Shown here one piece after another: positions 25,403 through 37,300 of a stretch of DNA of 64,000 nt. The first letter of the stretch is position 1. The number at the start of each line of letters is the position of its first letter. Position numbers and translations under genes: made by a program. The notes under the pieces were generated by a model. That model ran no database searches. It saw nothing but the letters and a program-made list of their open reading frames with translations, and had not been told where the DNA came from. The stretch spans positions 1,364,001-1,428,000 of the forward strand of contig CP099840.1 of assembly GCA_030062745.1 (NCBI GenBank), written 5' to 3'. Source of the stretch: Capitulum mitella (lineage: Eukaryota > Arthropoda > Thecostraca > Pollicipedomorpha > Pollicipedidae).

Positions 25403-27661
25403 TAATTTAAACAAAAATCAGCTCTTTCTAATCACACTGTCCTTAGCTCATGTACATAACATAATCAGATCTCAACAGCTTAACCCAGAGCCATGCATCC
25501 ATACTTCCCATTTTGACAATAAAAGTATATTTTTTAGCTTTTCCACAAAACATGTGAAGAAAAGCAAGTAACATGTTTACATCTGACAGAAATTTGAAAC
25601 AACCCAAATCTGCAAATCATTTTTAATTAAATCAGATAAATGATATGCAGTTACTGTACGAATGGAAAATGTAAGAAAATCAAACTGCATGCAAATGTCC
25701 AATCCTGAACTCATGAGAAGAATTCACATCAGGAGAGTATAGTTGTGAGGTTCAGCTACTTTTTGGTGTTTGCATATAGTAAGAAAAAATTCTTATTTTC
25801 ATCATTTTGGTCTGAGTGACTGAATTTGAACTGAAGCTGAAGTATACTGAATAGCCACTGAAGCCATCAGTATACAGCATCACAGCACAACACACCAAGT
25901 TAAATGGATACTGATTACATATTTGTGAGGTTCTGCTACTTTTCCACATTTGTATACAGTCAGAAAGGAATCATTATTTTTATCATTTTGGTCTGAGTGG
26001 CTAAACCCACCAGTATATAGCATTACAGCACAATGCACCAAGTTAAATGGATACTGATTACATATTGGCAGGTTACAAGCTATAATCCTATTTTGGTTAA
26101 ATATACCAGCATTCCAAATTTCACATGTTGGCAAATGGTCATTACACCACAGTAAATTAAAAAAACATATATGTATTAACATACCTACATAACACCACCA
26201 AAACATATAAACTTCAATGTCTCCAGGACAAATTTGACAATCCATCAAACTTCCATCAAAACATGAGGCAGCAGACATTACTTAAACTGTCAAACTTCCC
26301 ATCAAAGTATGGAATTTCACATCACATGAGAAAATTATATTTTTTATAGTACACCATAATGGCATACATCATGTGTGATGGAAATGAATAAAAGCCAGGT
26401 AAAAAGGAAACCTACAAGTACCTTATGAAAAATTACCAAAGCAGACAATGCAACAATGGAATCTGTGATCCCCACTTTACTTCAAAGTTTCTCATAACAG
26501 ACTGTAAAGCCTTTGACTAACACCAAAGTTTTTTAACACTTGTAAATAAAAGCATCAATGATTTTTTTCTGACAGAACTAGATACTGTATGATATCTTTT
26601 TTTGCCTAAAATTGTTTCAGGCTGGATTCACGCACAAGAATGTCTTCCATGCCTGTGAAAAAGCACAACCTGATTTATTAATGCACCTTCATTTAACCAC
26701 AATACATTATTCCATTCCATGGAAATCTTGGATGCAAGATGCTTCAAATGCCTCCTTCTCCTGTCCCAAATCCTCCTGAGACCACAAATATAATGCTGCT
26801 TAGCTAGGTTTGCAGTGGACCTGGGACCAAATGCTTCCTAATCTAACATGTTATGGCTGACTATAAAAAATGCAAACTTATAGATATATTGGCTCATACA
26901 ACCAGCAGGTAAGCTGTGTTGTTATGTCTTTCAAAATGCACTTATGGCAGGGTAGAGGAAAATGCATGCTAAAGGGAATGTTCCATTTGAATAAGATTTC
27001 CAAAAACAAACTTGATCAGCCTGGAAAATGACAATGATAGTGTTTTCAGTGCCCATTTTTTTTAATATTCATAACAACCTCCAGGACACAAAATCAAGAT
27101 TAAAACCTTATTCCATAGTCAATAATCAATGGTATAATAAAGGCATCTTTATGCCAATGTATGCATGCACTTGCTGGCCAAGCATTTCCTGGCTCACAAC
27201 ATCACACAACAGTTGTAAATATAATACAGCAGAATAAGGTGCATCAGAACAATGGAAAATCACTTCTGACCTTTGTAAGTATAGAGTTTTGAGGCATGCT
27301 ATATTGCACAATGACCTCTTAGTCTATGTATGGATTAAAACTTGGCCATATTACTTCAACATGCATATTAATGCAGAACACTCCCTTCAACAGATTCCAC
27401 AAAAAGGCTTTACATAGCTGCCATTTGGAGCATTTTCTTTTGGTGTTATAACATGCCACTCACCTGCTTCAGGGGTGAAAGAGCAAGATCCCAAGCTCGT
27501 TTGATCACCAGACTGGGATCATTTGCCTTGTTTGCTTCAGTGGTCTGGTTTACTGACAGGCTGTACCCAGGAGGTCCTGGCAGATCTGCGTTCCTGTCCC
27601 TGCCTTTTGCAGTAAAATCCAAATTCCATCGGGAGCCCTTGCTTGCCACCGTCTTGGACAT
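24727..27661 (-). CDS. EMC4: ER membrane protein complex subunit 4
   Basis: Two coding exons on the minus strand, 27464-27661 and 24727-25038, joined in phase 0 at LSPLKQ|IPMNLF, give 169 residues plus stop (human EMC4 has 183). Hallmark stretches are intact: [10 protein letters not shown] before the membrane region, [12 protein letters not shown] starting the first hydrophobic segment (about residues 67-85), a second at about 86-103, a third at about 121-138, and the closing [22 protein letters not shown]4 is a core subunit of the ER membrane protein complex, which inserts tail-anchored and multi-pass proteins. Start: MSKTVASK fits the family length. An in-frame upstream ATG at 27709 would add 16 residues and is less likely. 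The 2.4 kb intron is almost free of CpG. Donor CAG|GTGAGT and acceptor TTGTTACAG|ATT are good. Confidence 0.96.
25039..27463 (-). other. EMC4 intron, CpG-poor
   Basis: Intron of EMC4. It contains a (TA)n tract and a pair of similar segments at about 25795-25925 and 25975-26060, sharing TCATTTTGGTCTGAGTG and CACCAAGTTAAATGGATACT. No exon was seen inside. Confidence 0.6.
25351..25398. repeat. (TA)n microsatellite
   Basis: Alternating TA tract in the EMC4 intron. Confidence 0.9.
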
Positions 27662-27949
27662 GACAGCTGGATGCCAAAATTCCTTTTCAGTGGGAATAAT
27701 ACACTTCAAATGACAGTCAACCGAGGAATGTCAGTCCTACAAGTCACGCACACAGGCAGCCAATTCACCGACAAGTCTTGAATCAAACAGCGGACGAGAG
27801 GATTCGCCACTGATGCTACGTGTTTGCGACAACTGCGATCACCTTACACTCTAGGCGTGCGCACATTAGTATTTTCACATAGAATGCCCAATATAAGCTC
27901 ATTTTGCTGGTACCATGGCAAATCCATCTTAGTTCTAAGGTGTCAACTT

Positions 27950-28010
27950 ATGACGTCATGAAAACTTCAAGACCAATAAGACTGGCCATTGTTCTCACTA
28001 ATGACGTCAT
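27950..28010. promoter_or_regulatory. paired CRE palindromes with CCAAT box upstream of EMC4
   Basis: The 10-base palindrome ATGACGTCAT occurs twice, at 27950-27959 and 28001-28010, with CCAAT at 27973-27977 between. TGACGTCA is the full cAMP-response element bound by CREB/ATF bZIP dimers. The pair lies about 290-350 bases upstream of the EMC4 ATG and just beyond the CpG-poor gene body, a sensible promoter position. Binding is inferred from the motif only. Confidence 0.55.
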
Positions 28011-29689
28011 TATGACAATATCAAATGTAAATTTGTTCAGATAGGTCTAGCGTTCGCTTTGACGCAAGATCTTCATAAACGCCTATGCCGTCATTGATGC
28101 CAACTACGGCAAAATATCTTTTCGAGTTTTTCAACAGCAGTTTTTCTCTATGAATGACAGAAAATGGAAAAAGCATGCCAGTGACCATGTTTCTATCCGG
28201 AAGATCACGTTTGAAATACACTCGAGATGACAAATTTGCCCCTTGAACTACCTTGCCTTACAAAAAATCATGTGTGTGTGTGTGTATATATATATATAAG
28301 GGCGATTTACGATGACTTTTCCAGAGTGCTCTCTCGTTAATCGTTTCGTCTTTGGGAGGAAATCATTAAAGATTGTAAGTCGCCTTTGCTGGAATTTGTT
28401 TTTATTTTTATTTTCACCCTTCAGTTTTCTTGCGTTTTAGCATCTCAAACATGGTCGCCTGCCTCGTCATCTGTAACTTGCTTGTTAGGCAATAAAACGA
28501 CTTGGCCGCTCACGAGACGATGAGAATCGCAGCATCGGTGCCGGTGTACCAGTTGCCAAACGCCCTCCAACGGTCACTAGGTATGCATGCAGTACATATC
28601 ATAAAGTGATGCTTCGAAGTGTGCTCCCACATAACTAAATGATTCAAAATATCCTTCGTTGATAAGATGCTGCTTCGCGAGACTCTCGAGAGACTCTCGA
28701 GCGCAGCGCATTGTGGAATGCTCTCCTGGTTACGTTACACGGCGATGACCGCAGCGGTTGCTCTACTTCAAGCTGTTTTTTCTTTGCATTAGGGTCCGGC
28801 CACCCCCTACCCACTTAAGAAAATCCTGGCTGCGCGTTTGTTTGGCCTGGTCTCATCTGACTCGTGTTATAGAACCTACGTTAACCGGGTGTCGAGAACA
28901 TACCACCTTTTTAGGTGAGCGTCGAGTTGCTTCTCATTGATTCGCAGAGACAGAGCAGACGGCTGAGGAGGGGAGGCTATTCTAAGCGTTAACCACCCTC
29001 ATATTGAATTGATTTAACCAAAAATGCATGTAGCAACTCCGGACTTATGCATTTCAATGGATGGTTCTCTTTGGTGTGTTACTTCCTACCGTGAATAATT
29101 TTGTTATCTGTTTTTCTGCTCTCCGTGCATCACTTAGAACGTCACAAACATGTCATATCGACAATGTCGGTGGTAACCAAGTTTCTCAGTGTTACATTCT
29201 GCCGCAGTTCTCAGAAACTATTCTGGTGGCACATCTTGCAGAATTGAAAGTAGAGAAAACAATGAGTCCGATACATTGCAAAAATACAATGCATGACATG
29301 GTTAGGGACGGATCCAGGAATTGCCGGGGAGGTCGCAAATGGTCGCAAATGGCCAGCGCGGCGCTCCTCTCGGCCGGGCCTCCCATTTTTGCTCTTCGGA
29401 TATAAAAAACGTCACTGCGCTCAGGCTCAAGAGAAAATATTTGATTTAATTTGCGTTTTTTTTACTTTACAAAGTGACAACAACTCAAGCGCGCCACCTT
29501 GTTTCAGAAAATTTTCCGTTTTGTTCACCAACAAAGTGGCCGAAATATGACATCAACGGCGGGATTTTAGGCGACTGCGTCCCTCCATCCAGTTCAAATG
29601 TCGTGAATGTATCTGATCTTGGTGCCCCTCTGCCCCCTCGTAGTTTCTGGAGACTTTTTTGGTATGTGGGTTAGGTTCCTTCTTGCATT
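28011..29689. other. spacer, no gene seen
   Basis: Contains a (TG)n(TA)n tract at 28270-28298, a duplicated GAGACTCTCGA at 28679-28700, and GC-run repeat scraps at 28795-28840 and 29305-29395. A 70-codon minus frame ending at 28021 has unremarkable but protein-like content and no identifiable family. I do not call it. Confidence 0.35.
28270..28298. repeat. (TG)n(TA)n microsatellite
   Basis: TG repeat passing into a TA repeat. Confidence 0.85.
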
Positions 29690-31760
29690 TTCAAGGGCAC
29701 TTTTGGTGGTCCCAGGCCGTATGCGGTGTCAGGGCCCTTTAGTGGTTTCAGGTCCTTTTACAGTCTCACGTGTCCCACGGGACACCTCAGGCGCTCCTTT
29801 GGTATCTTCAGGGGCACCTCGGGTAGATTCATGGGCCCATCTGGCAGTTTTAGGGACGCTTAAGCCATCTCGCAGGGCGTCGATTCCTTTAAGTGATTTA
29901 GGGGGCCGAGCCGTGGGCCTGACATCCCAACGTGCCCCCAAATGTGGCTTTCTCAACGGATTTAGCGCTTTTTATTTTGACCAACAGAAATATATGTTTT
30001 CCTGTTACTGTTCATCATGCAAAAAAACTGCATTAGCCCCATGTGTATAGGCGTAGATATAGATAGAAGATAGCAGGACAGATAGATACATCGCTCTAGT
30101 AATTATTCTCTACCCTCTGCCAGTCTCTTATTTATTCCAGCCGTTCTTTTCGTTATCTTTACTCATTTCATTTTAAAACCGGCTGAAAGTATTGGGAGGT
30201 CCAAACCAACACCGGTGGGTCGAAATCAACCCTGGGTGGGCCAGGGCCCTCTCAAAAAATGCAAATCGACATCCTGCCATCTCGGGTTTCCTCCTGTCGT
30301 CCCTTGGGGATTTTAACCGTCTGAGGAGTCCCTCAGGCAGTAACAAAGACCCCCTGTAAGTGTCCCTCTGCCGTGAAGAAGCGCTTCTGAGAATAATGCA
30401 GGTCCTTTGTCCGTTTTAGGAGCTGTCTGGACGTCTCAAGGTTTAGTAGTTTCATGGGTCCCTTTGGTCGTCTCAAGGACCCCTATTGCTAAAGACTCCT
30501 AGTTATCGGTCTCAAAGGCCCCTCTTTAGCACTGTCAGTGGACCCCTAGCTGTCCTAGATACCCCTTTTGTCGACTCTGGACAATTGCCTTTTTCGTCAT
30601 TTTTTGTCCTTTTTTTGGTTTTGTCCTTTGGACAGTTGCCCAGCTACAAAAGACCTTTTGACGATTTTCGGGCCCCTGTGCAGTGTCATGGGCTCTCGGG
30701 ACGTCTTCGGTGGTCTCTATGGCTTTGTAAGGGGTCTTCTTCTGTTACATGGGGCGTATCTGGCAGTACTGGGGCCCCTCTAGCCGTATCAGACAAGGGT
30801 GCAGCCGGGGTTTTCTTAAGGGAGAGGAAGGACAGAGCTCAATGAGAACGGAAATCACACAAAAATTGCCTTCTGGGAGGACGATGTGCAGAATTTTTTT
30901 GTGGTTTTCACAAAAAATTTGGTCCAGGGAGCGCCCCTCCCCCTCCGTTTGCTGCAACGGTGGAATTAAGGGCCTTGTTGGCGGTTCAGGTGCCTTGCTG
31001 GCAGTCTCAGGAGGACCTTTTCCCAGGAGTCCGCCTGACACACTCGGGGGCCCTCTGGCCATCCAAGGCTCCCATACCGTCTCAGGGTCTTCTTATCGTC
31101 TTTGCCTGGCAGGGGCCTCCGACCTTTTTATTGCCGTGTAGGGACCATCTTGCCGTCTCTGGATCCAGCTGACCCTCCCTGAGCCCCCCGACGCATCGAG
31201 AACCCGCCAGTTTTTTTTTCAAAAAGACTAGTGTAGCTCATTTGGAGCCTCTCTCGAGGTTGGGAAGGTCATTCATTGATGAATCTCTCTTGAGGGGGCT
31301 CCTCTGACTGGCCAGGTTCTCTTTAGGTTTTTGCTGCTCCGGGCCTCTCTGGCATTTTTAGCGATCTCATGGACCCTTTGACGTTTTGGAGCCCCTCTTG
31401 AGGTCCCAGGGACCTTGAAAAGTTTCAGGGGCCCTTCTACCCATCTAAGGGGCCATCTCGCCGTCTCATGGTCTCATGAACCTTCCCGGAGGCCCTCTGA
31501 CTGCATCATGAACCTTCAGCTTTCCACACAGATCCGTGGAGCACACTCGGAACCCCTATGACATTTCAGGGGCTCCCATGCCGTCCTAAGAACTCCGTCC
31601 TCGTCTTGGCCTGTCTCCTGGGCCCTGTGACCCTTCTGGAGGTCTCAAGGGCAATCTGCCATTTTGGAGCCGCGTGGTGGCCTCAGGGGTCCTTTGGGAG
31701 CTCCAGGGGCCCTTCTATACGTTCCAAGGGTCATCTAACCCTCAAAGAGTCCCCCCCCCC
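29690..31760 (+). repeat. degenerate ~21-bp minisatellite array
   Basis: Through most of this 2 kb the same phrase recurs about every 20-21 bases, sometimes at double spacing: a CAGGGGCCC-like block followed by CTTTGGCAGTCT-like sequence. Clear stretches are 29700-29930, 30420-30560, 30650-30800, 30960-31140 and 31340-31740. Units are heavily diverged. Non-repeat sequence interrupts around 29950-30250. Open frames within it are a by-product of composition. Probably an old expanded tandem repeat. Confidence 0.6.
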
Positions 31761-33039
31761 CGACTGCATCAAGAATCCGTCATGTTTTGACAAAGACCTC
31801 GTGAAGCTCGTGCGGGGCCCCTTCGGGGCCCTTTTGGAGTCTGGGATGGCCCCTTCTCGGGCTTCAGGGGGACGCCCCCAAGTATGGGGGGGCGATTGCC
31901 CCCATCGTCCCGCCCCCACACTTGAGTCCGCCCTGACATGGTTTGACATGAAATTTAGTTTTTCATGGCAATGTTTGACGAAACGGAATAAATGTTGATT
32001 TTTCATCATCATTTGCTGTGTGACCAGGTAATCTGCACATTGCAAGTAAGATTTTGTATTGTTTGCTTCTGGCTTTGTTTTGCTTTGCGTCTGTATTTAA
32101 ACGTAGCCCATACCTTCATACAGGCCAAAACTGCGACATTTTAAGACGTACCTAAGGAATCTGAAACGATGAGTGTGCATTTTCGGAAGGTCAACAAAAA
32201 GGCACCAAAAAGGTCAGGCCCTCTTTTTGTTCATAAATCAGCACAAATTTGACACAATGTTGATTATTCTAATGGCTTGCAGGTCCTACAAATCGCGCCC
32301 ATTCTGCAACTGCCTTCGCGAAGATAACGGGAGTTTATAGGTCATAACCATTACGGCCATTTTCACCTTGGTAGTCGGGAACAAAATTGAAGTCGCCGGA
32401 ACTACGGCGTGGAAATACACAGTGACCAGGCAGGATGCAAATGCGATATGGCTTCATGGTTTAGACCCGGACTTTGCTCTTTCCTTTATTGTCCAATCCA
32501 GTGATATATGGGAAGCAGCTAGCATTGTTTCGATGAGCAAACGTACGTCGATTCACTCCCAGCTACCGTTTCGTCCTGGTCAAAAGCAAAAAACCAAACG
32601 TCCATCGAAAATGAGAATCCGAACACATAACCCCCAAAAAACACGTACCAACTGATCTATTTACATCTCTTTGAAAACTATGTACACGGTGCCAGCCCAC
32701 CACTGAAAATGCTCCATGGGGCTTAGCAACCACCGCAGACATAGATCTGCACGGCGCTAAATGCTGAACAAAGACATCCACGGCGCACATTGCCGTTCAA
32801 CGTCAGTGCCCGAATGCACGATCGCCACTCCCCGTCACTCGCCCTCGCACGGCTCTTACTAAGAAGCGACAGTCATGATGGCATCCACCTCGTCCATCCG
32901 CCTGCGTGGCGGCCTTGTCTCCGCATGGCTTTAAGCTCGGAAAAACCGGCCAGAGCGCGACACTGGTCTTTCTTGCCAACAACTGCGCTCCGCCCCGTGA
33001 CGTCACTGGTCAAATGACGCCTAGACGCGCGGCGGCAGG
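31761..33039. other. spacer and probable 3' UTR end of the olfactomedin gene
   Basis: No exon was recognised. AATAAA on the minus strand (TTTATT at 32485-32490) lies about 0.8 kb past the olfactomedin stop and could be its poly(A) signal. A perfect TGACGTCA is at 32998-33005. Confidence 0.3.
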
Positions 33040-33265
33040 AACAACTGTCCACGACAAAAACGCGCTGAACGTCATCAGCAGAGACCAGTTGGCCACCATC
33101 AGCTGAGACCAGACGGTCATCATTAGCAGAAGCCCATCGACTGTCACCATCCAAACCAGCGAATCATCGGCCGAGACGTCATCAGCAAAGACCAGCCGAC
33201 GATCATCAGCTGAGACCAGCCGGCCGTCACCAGCCGACACAGCACGCCGCCATCATCAGAGACCA
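33040..33265 (-). repeat. degenerate ~24-bp tandem repeat in olfactomedin 3' UTR
   Basis: The phrase CATCAGCTGAGACCAG recurs with about 24-base spacing, sometimes stretched. It sits immediately downstream of the olfactomedin stop on the minus strand, so it would lie in the 3' UTR. Confidence 0.6.
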
Positions 33266-33276
33266 GCTGGATTTCA

Positions 33277-34337
33277 TCAGTTGTTTTCATCCGACTTCTT
33301 GATGTCGTAGTCCCGGTCATTCATCAGGTCCTCGATGCTGGGCTCCTCGATGGAACCGTCGTAGAGGGCGTTGTACTTGATCGGGTAGGTCAGCTGGTTC
33401 CCTTTATCCCAGGAGTAGATCTCCTGCGGCGAGAGCGATTGCGCTGTTAGTTTCTGAAATGGATGCCTGGTTAAAGCTGTTGCCAAGCTCCGTTGAAGGC
33501 ACATGTCCAACGGCATGTTTTAATGCTGTCTCAAACAGTATGTGTCTTGAAGTTAGGCAGAGTGCGATGGGAGAATTTTGCCCGTTGGGTTGACGGAAGG
33601 AATATCTGTGTGCATCGTCATTTTTTGTCTCAACACTATATTATATCACACTGGGAATCTTTTGTCGGTCTGTACATACAAACAAGACTTGGCCCATCAG
33701 ACGCAGAACGTTCAAAAAAGCCAGCCATAACCTTAATGGTTTCGTTTTGAATGTTTCGTTTTCTTATTATGATTTAAACAAGGCGATGACAAAAGGCAAA
33801 AACACCTTACTTCACTGCAACCTGGTTAGCATTTTGTCGCTGTTCACGGGCATCGAACTGGCGCTTTACAAAAGTACGATTCACCTCAGTATCTGACTGA
33901 TGACTACGTATTGAAATGTCCGTATGAAGTGATCGCAATCACTTAACCACGGGTCATCTACCGCAACCGGGTCCAAGGCCACGCTATTGCTAATTACCTA
34001 CAGGGGAACTGCGATCGTAACGGCGGACAAGTGGACATTCCGACGAGACATTCACAAAAGTAACTGAGGAGAATGTAGGTTACCGATAAACCAAGGTGAC
34101 ACTATGTGCCGCGTGCAGGAGTGTCGATTTGTATTCTTTCGAGGGTGCCCTGGCCCACCCAGTGTTGATTGGGGCCCCTCCAATGTTGGCTTGGGCCCCT
34201 CCAATATTTTCTGCCAGTTTTAAAGGGACTTGGCAAAAATGACGAAAGAAACTGCAGCAATAGATAAAAGAAAGGCAGAAAGTAAAGAATAAGGCATAAA
34301 GCGATGTATCTAACTATTTTTCTATCTTCTATACATG

Positions 34338-34370
<33 letters not shown>

Positions 34371-37300
34371 CTATACACATGAGACATATACAAATTTTTA
34401 TTTGAAAGACAGTAACAAAGAACTCAAAAATTTCCATTGATCAAAACAAAGTGGGCTAAACCCGTTGAAAAACCCACATTTGGGGGAGGTTAAGTTGTCG
34501 GGCCTACAGCTCGGCCCACCCAAAGATTTTCAGAAATTGACGTCCCTGCCGCACTGTATTCATATGGAAGCAAAAAATGTTCTGAAAATCTTGAAGCTGG
34601 TTAATTGTATTCAGTTTTGTGCTGATGACTTGCTAAGTGATCTCTAATGCATCTAATGTAGGTTGATTGGGATGTCAAAACTTTAATTAGATTTTTCGTA
34701 GCTACATCGACTCACCACGGGATATCACGTTGGCTGACACCCGAATTTACCCATAAAGAGGTATGCGAAGACGTAGCTGTTGATACTACTTACGATACTT
34801 CTGCTTCCTGAAACGGAAGTAGATTGCAACTGAGACGTTAAGCCACATCCATCTATCCATCTCTGTCCTGTTCCATTACCACTGACTTGCCTTTTTGCGT
34901 GGATTGTAGCCGACCATCGTTGTCTGGCGGAACGGGTTGGTGAAAGTCAGATCACCGTATGGCAGCGACTGTATCGTGTACAGATCCAAAGCCAGGCTGA
35001 AAACGAACAAGTAAAAGTAAGTCGGAATTTTCGAAGTGCAGACAACAACATTAAAGATGTGTTTGTGAGGCTGAAGCGCAACGGTTAGTGTCAAACAGGA
35101 CGTATTGGAACACTAGCACAGCAGTTCCAAAACGACCATTAGGAATGCAGTAATTTACCTATTATTATGTACTAATATTAATAATTAATATTAGAATATA
35201 TTAATATTATATTTACAATTAATAATACTATTAATAATACCTATTATTAATATACTAATTATTAGAATTAGTAGTAATATGTAGTAATTTACCTGAATGT
35301 CTAGATATTCACAAGGCCCAGATGGCCCAGAACCCTGGCAGTGTCATTGACGTGCTGCACTGACGGCGCGCGATGAGCCCGCCGATACCGTGTCGCGTCT
35401 GCACACGGCGCTGCGTGCCGGGCGGTAATTCGGCGCTGTCCCGGCGGGACCGGCAGGCGTCGCGGCCTCCCCGGCCCGTTCCCCGGCCGGCAGCCGCCCC
35501 GCCCCCGCCCCCGCCCCCGCCCCGGTCTCCCGGCGTCCGCGGCGGTCGAACGGCGCCGAAATGGCCGCACAACTGCAGCCTGCAGATTCGCGGACGACGC
35601 GGCGAGATTGGGAAACGAGGCGCGACCCGCCACTCCGGCGTGTGTCGGTCCGGCCCTCGAATTGGAATCGGAAGCAGCGGAAATGTTTTGCCGGCCGGAA
35701 ATGAGGTTCGGGAACGAAGCCATTATACGTCGGAAACAAGGTAGCAGTTTCATTCCGAGTGGGTAAGGTACGAGCAGTGGACGGAAAGGTACGATGGCTT
35801 TGTCCGGCTGGTAGAAGCATGGGGCACGGCGTCTACATACATTCCAAGGTGTACATCTTAACCCTCGCCAGCACAAAGGAATCGGTGCAACCTTCCTCTC
35901 GTGAAATCTTCGTTGGCCCAGAATGACTCCTTCAATTGCTCTGAAATTTTTGGGCTGAGCTCTGGACTTTGTGACACATTTCCGGAAAATTTCAGATTAC
36001 TACCTTCGAAGATGAAGTACCTATGACCTCTTTCTTGAGAGCAATTAACGGAGATTTAACGATACTACGACGGTCTTCGTCGGATAGAAAAGGTTTGGTG
36101 TTTAATGATACTCACTCTTACTAAATTTCAGACATGAACGTCGATTTAGGTTGGAAACTGTTTTTTGTTCCTGGAGTCGGAGTGTAATGTTTGTTTTGGG
36201 GAATAACATTTTGCAAAGAGTAATACTGGTTTAAGTTGGCGTTCTTGGTGTAAGTCAGTTATGACATCATGCTTGCTTCGTACTGTCTGGAGACAGAGCC
36301 ATTTGCTTTCAGAGCAAAAAATGTGTCAACATGGTTGAAATGAAATTCTGATGGAGGCACTTGATCAGACTTTCGAAGTATGAACTATTTTGGAGAACAT
36401 ATTTTTCGTGTTCTTTAACACCCAAAAACAGTACCTTGTCCAACCCTGACGCCAACCAAAATGTCAGTGACCTCCGCACGGTAGTCCTTACTAGGGTCAG
36501 GGTCATCTTAGGTCAGAAAACGAATTGTGGCCAATGACCTTCATTGGCTTTTATCGATCTCAAAAGGGTCATGGTGCAATCGGAAACGCTCATCCGCTTA
36601 GAAATAGTAGTTTGAGTCCTTGTTCTTCCTTAGAAGTCGATCTGAGCCCATTGAAACCGCCTTATAGACTACGCTCCATAGGATCCAATGAAAACCAGAA
36701 TCCGATGCCATGATCTCTTTTAAGGTCGCGTGTACGATCAATATGTGACTTAACAGGGTCGACCTTGCTATCATCCTTTGGATGAAAGACAAAGCTTAAC
36801 GTTTGTTTTTGTTTCGTTCCCCTGTCTGTCTCGTCAGGTATCAAAATGACCGGTAAGTCGTTGCAGCTGTCGAAGGTGGTAATCTATAATCAACGTGGTC
36901 CCCTTACTCTCAAAGGTGGCCAAACTACGAATGCTGAAAAGTTTTAACGATTTGCGATGGGTTAGGCCTGCTGTTCCCAAGGAAAGCACCGAACGGCAAG
37001 CTTCACCACTACATCACATCGAACTGCAGGTTAAATCAATCGGTAAACGTAATGTTTGTCAGTTCTTGAATAGTGAATGTGAATGATGATGCTTCGTGAA
37101 TAAAAAAAACAAAATGAAGAAATGAAAAATGAATAGGAAACGGTTAGAAACGGAACTAAAATGAAGTAAAACAAATGGATGCACGTTTTGGCTCGAAGAT
37201 CCACTTTTTTGGAAGGCAGTGCCTGAATTTCGTTTCATACAGCGTCAAGGAACAATGGACACGCACCTGAACTTGGTGTTGCTCTCGGTGAGGCTCTTGA

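Noticed and set aside
28021-28233. 70-codon minus-strand frame upstream of EMC4
   Set aside because: Content looks protein-like in part, but it is short, has no family match I know, and lies beside the EMC4 promoter elements with no splice partners.
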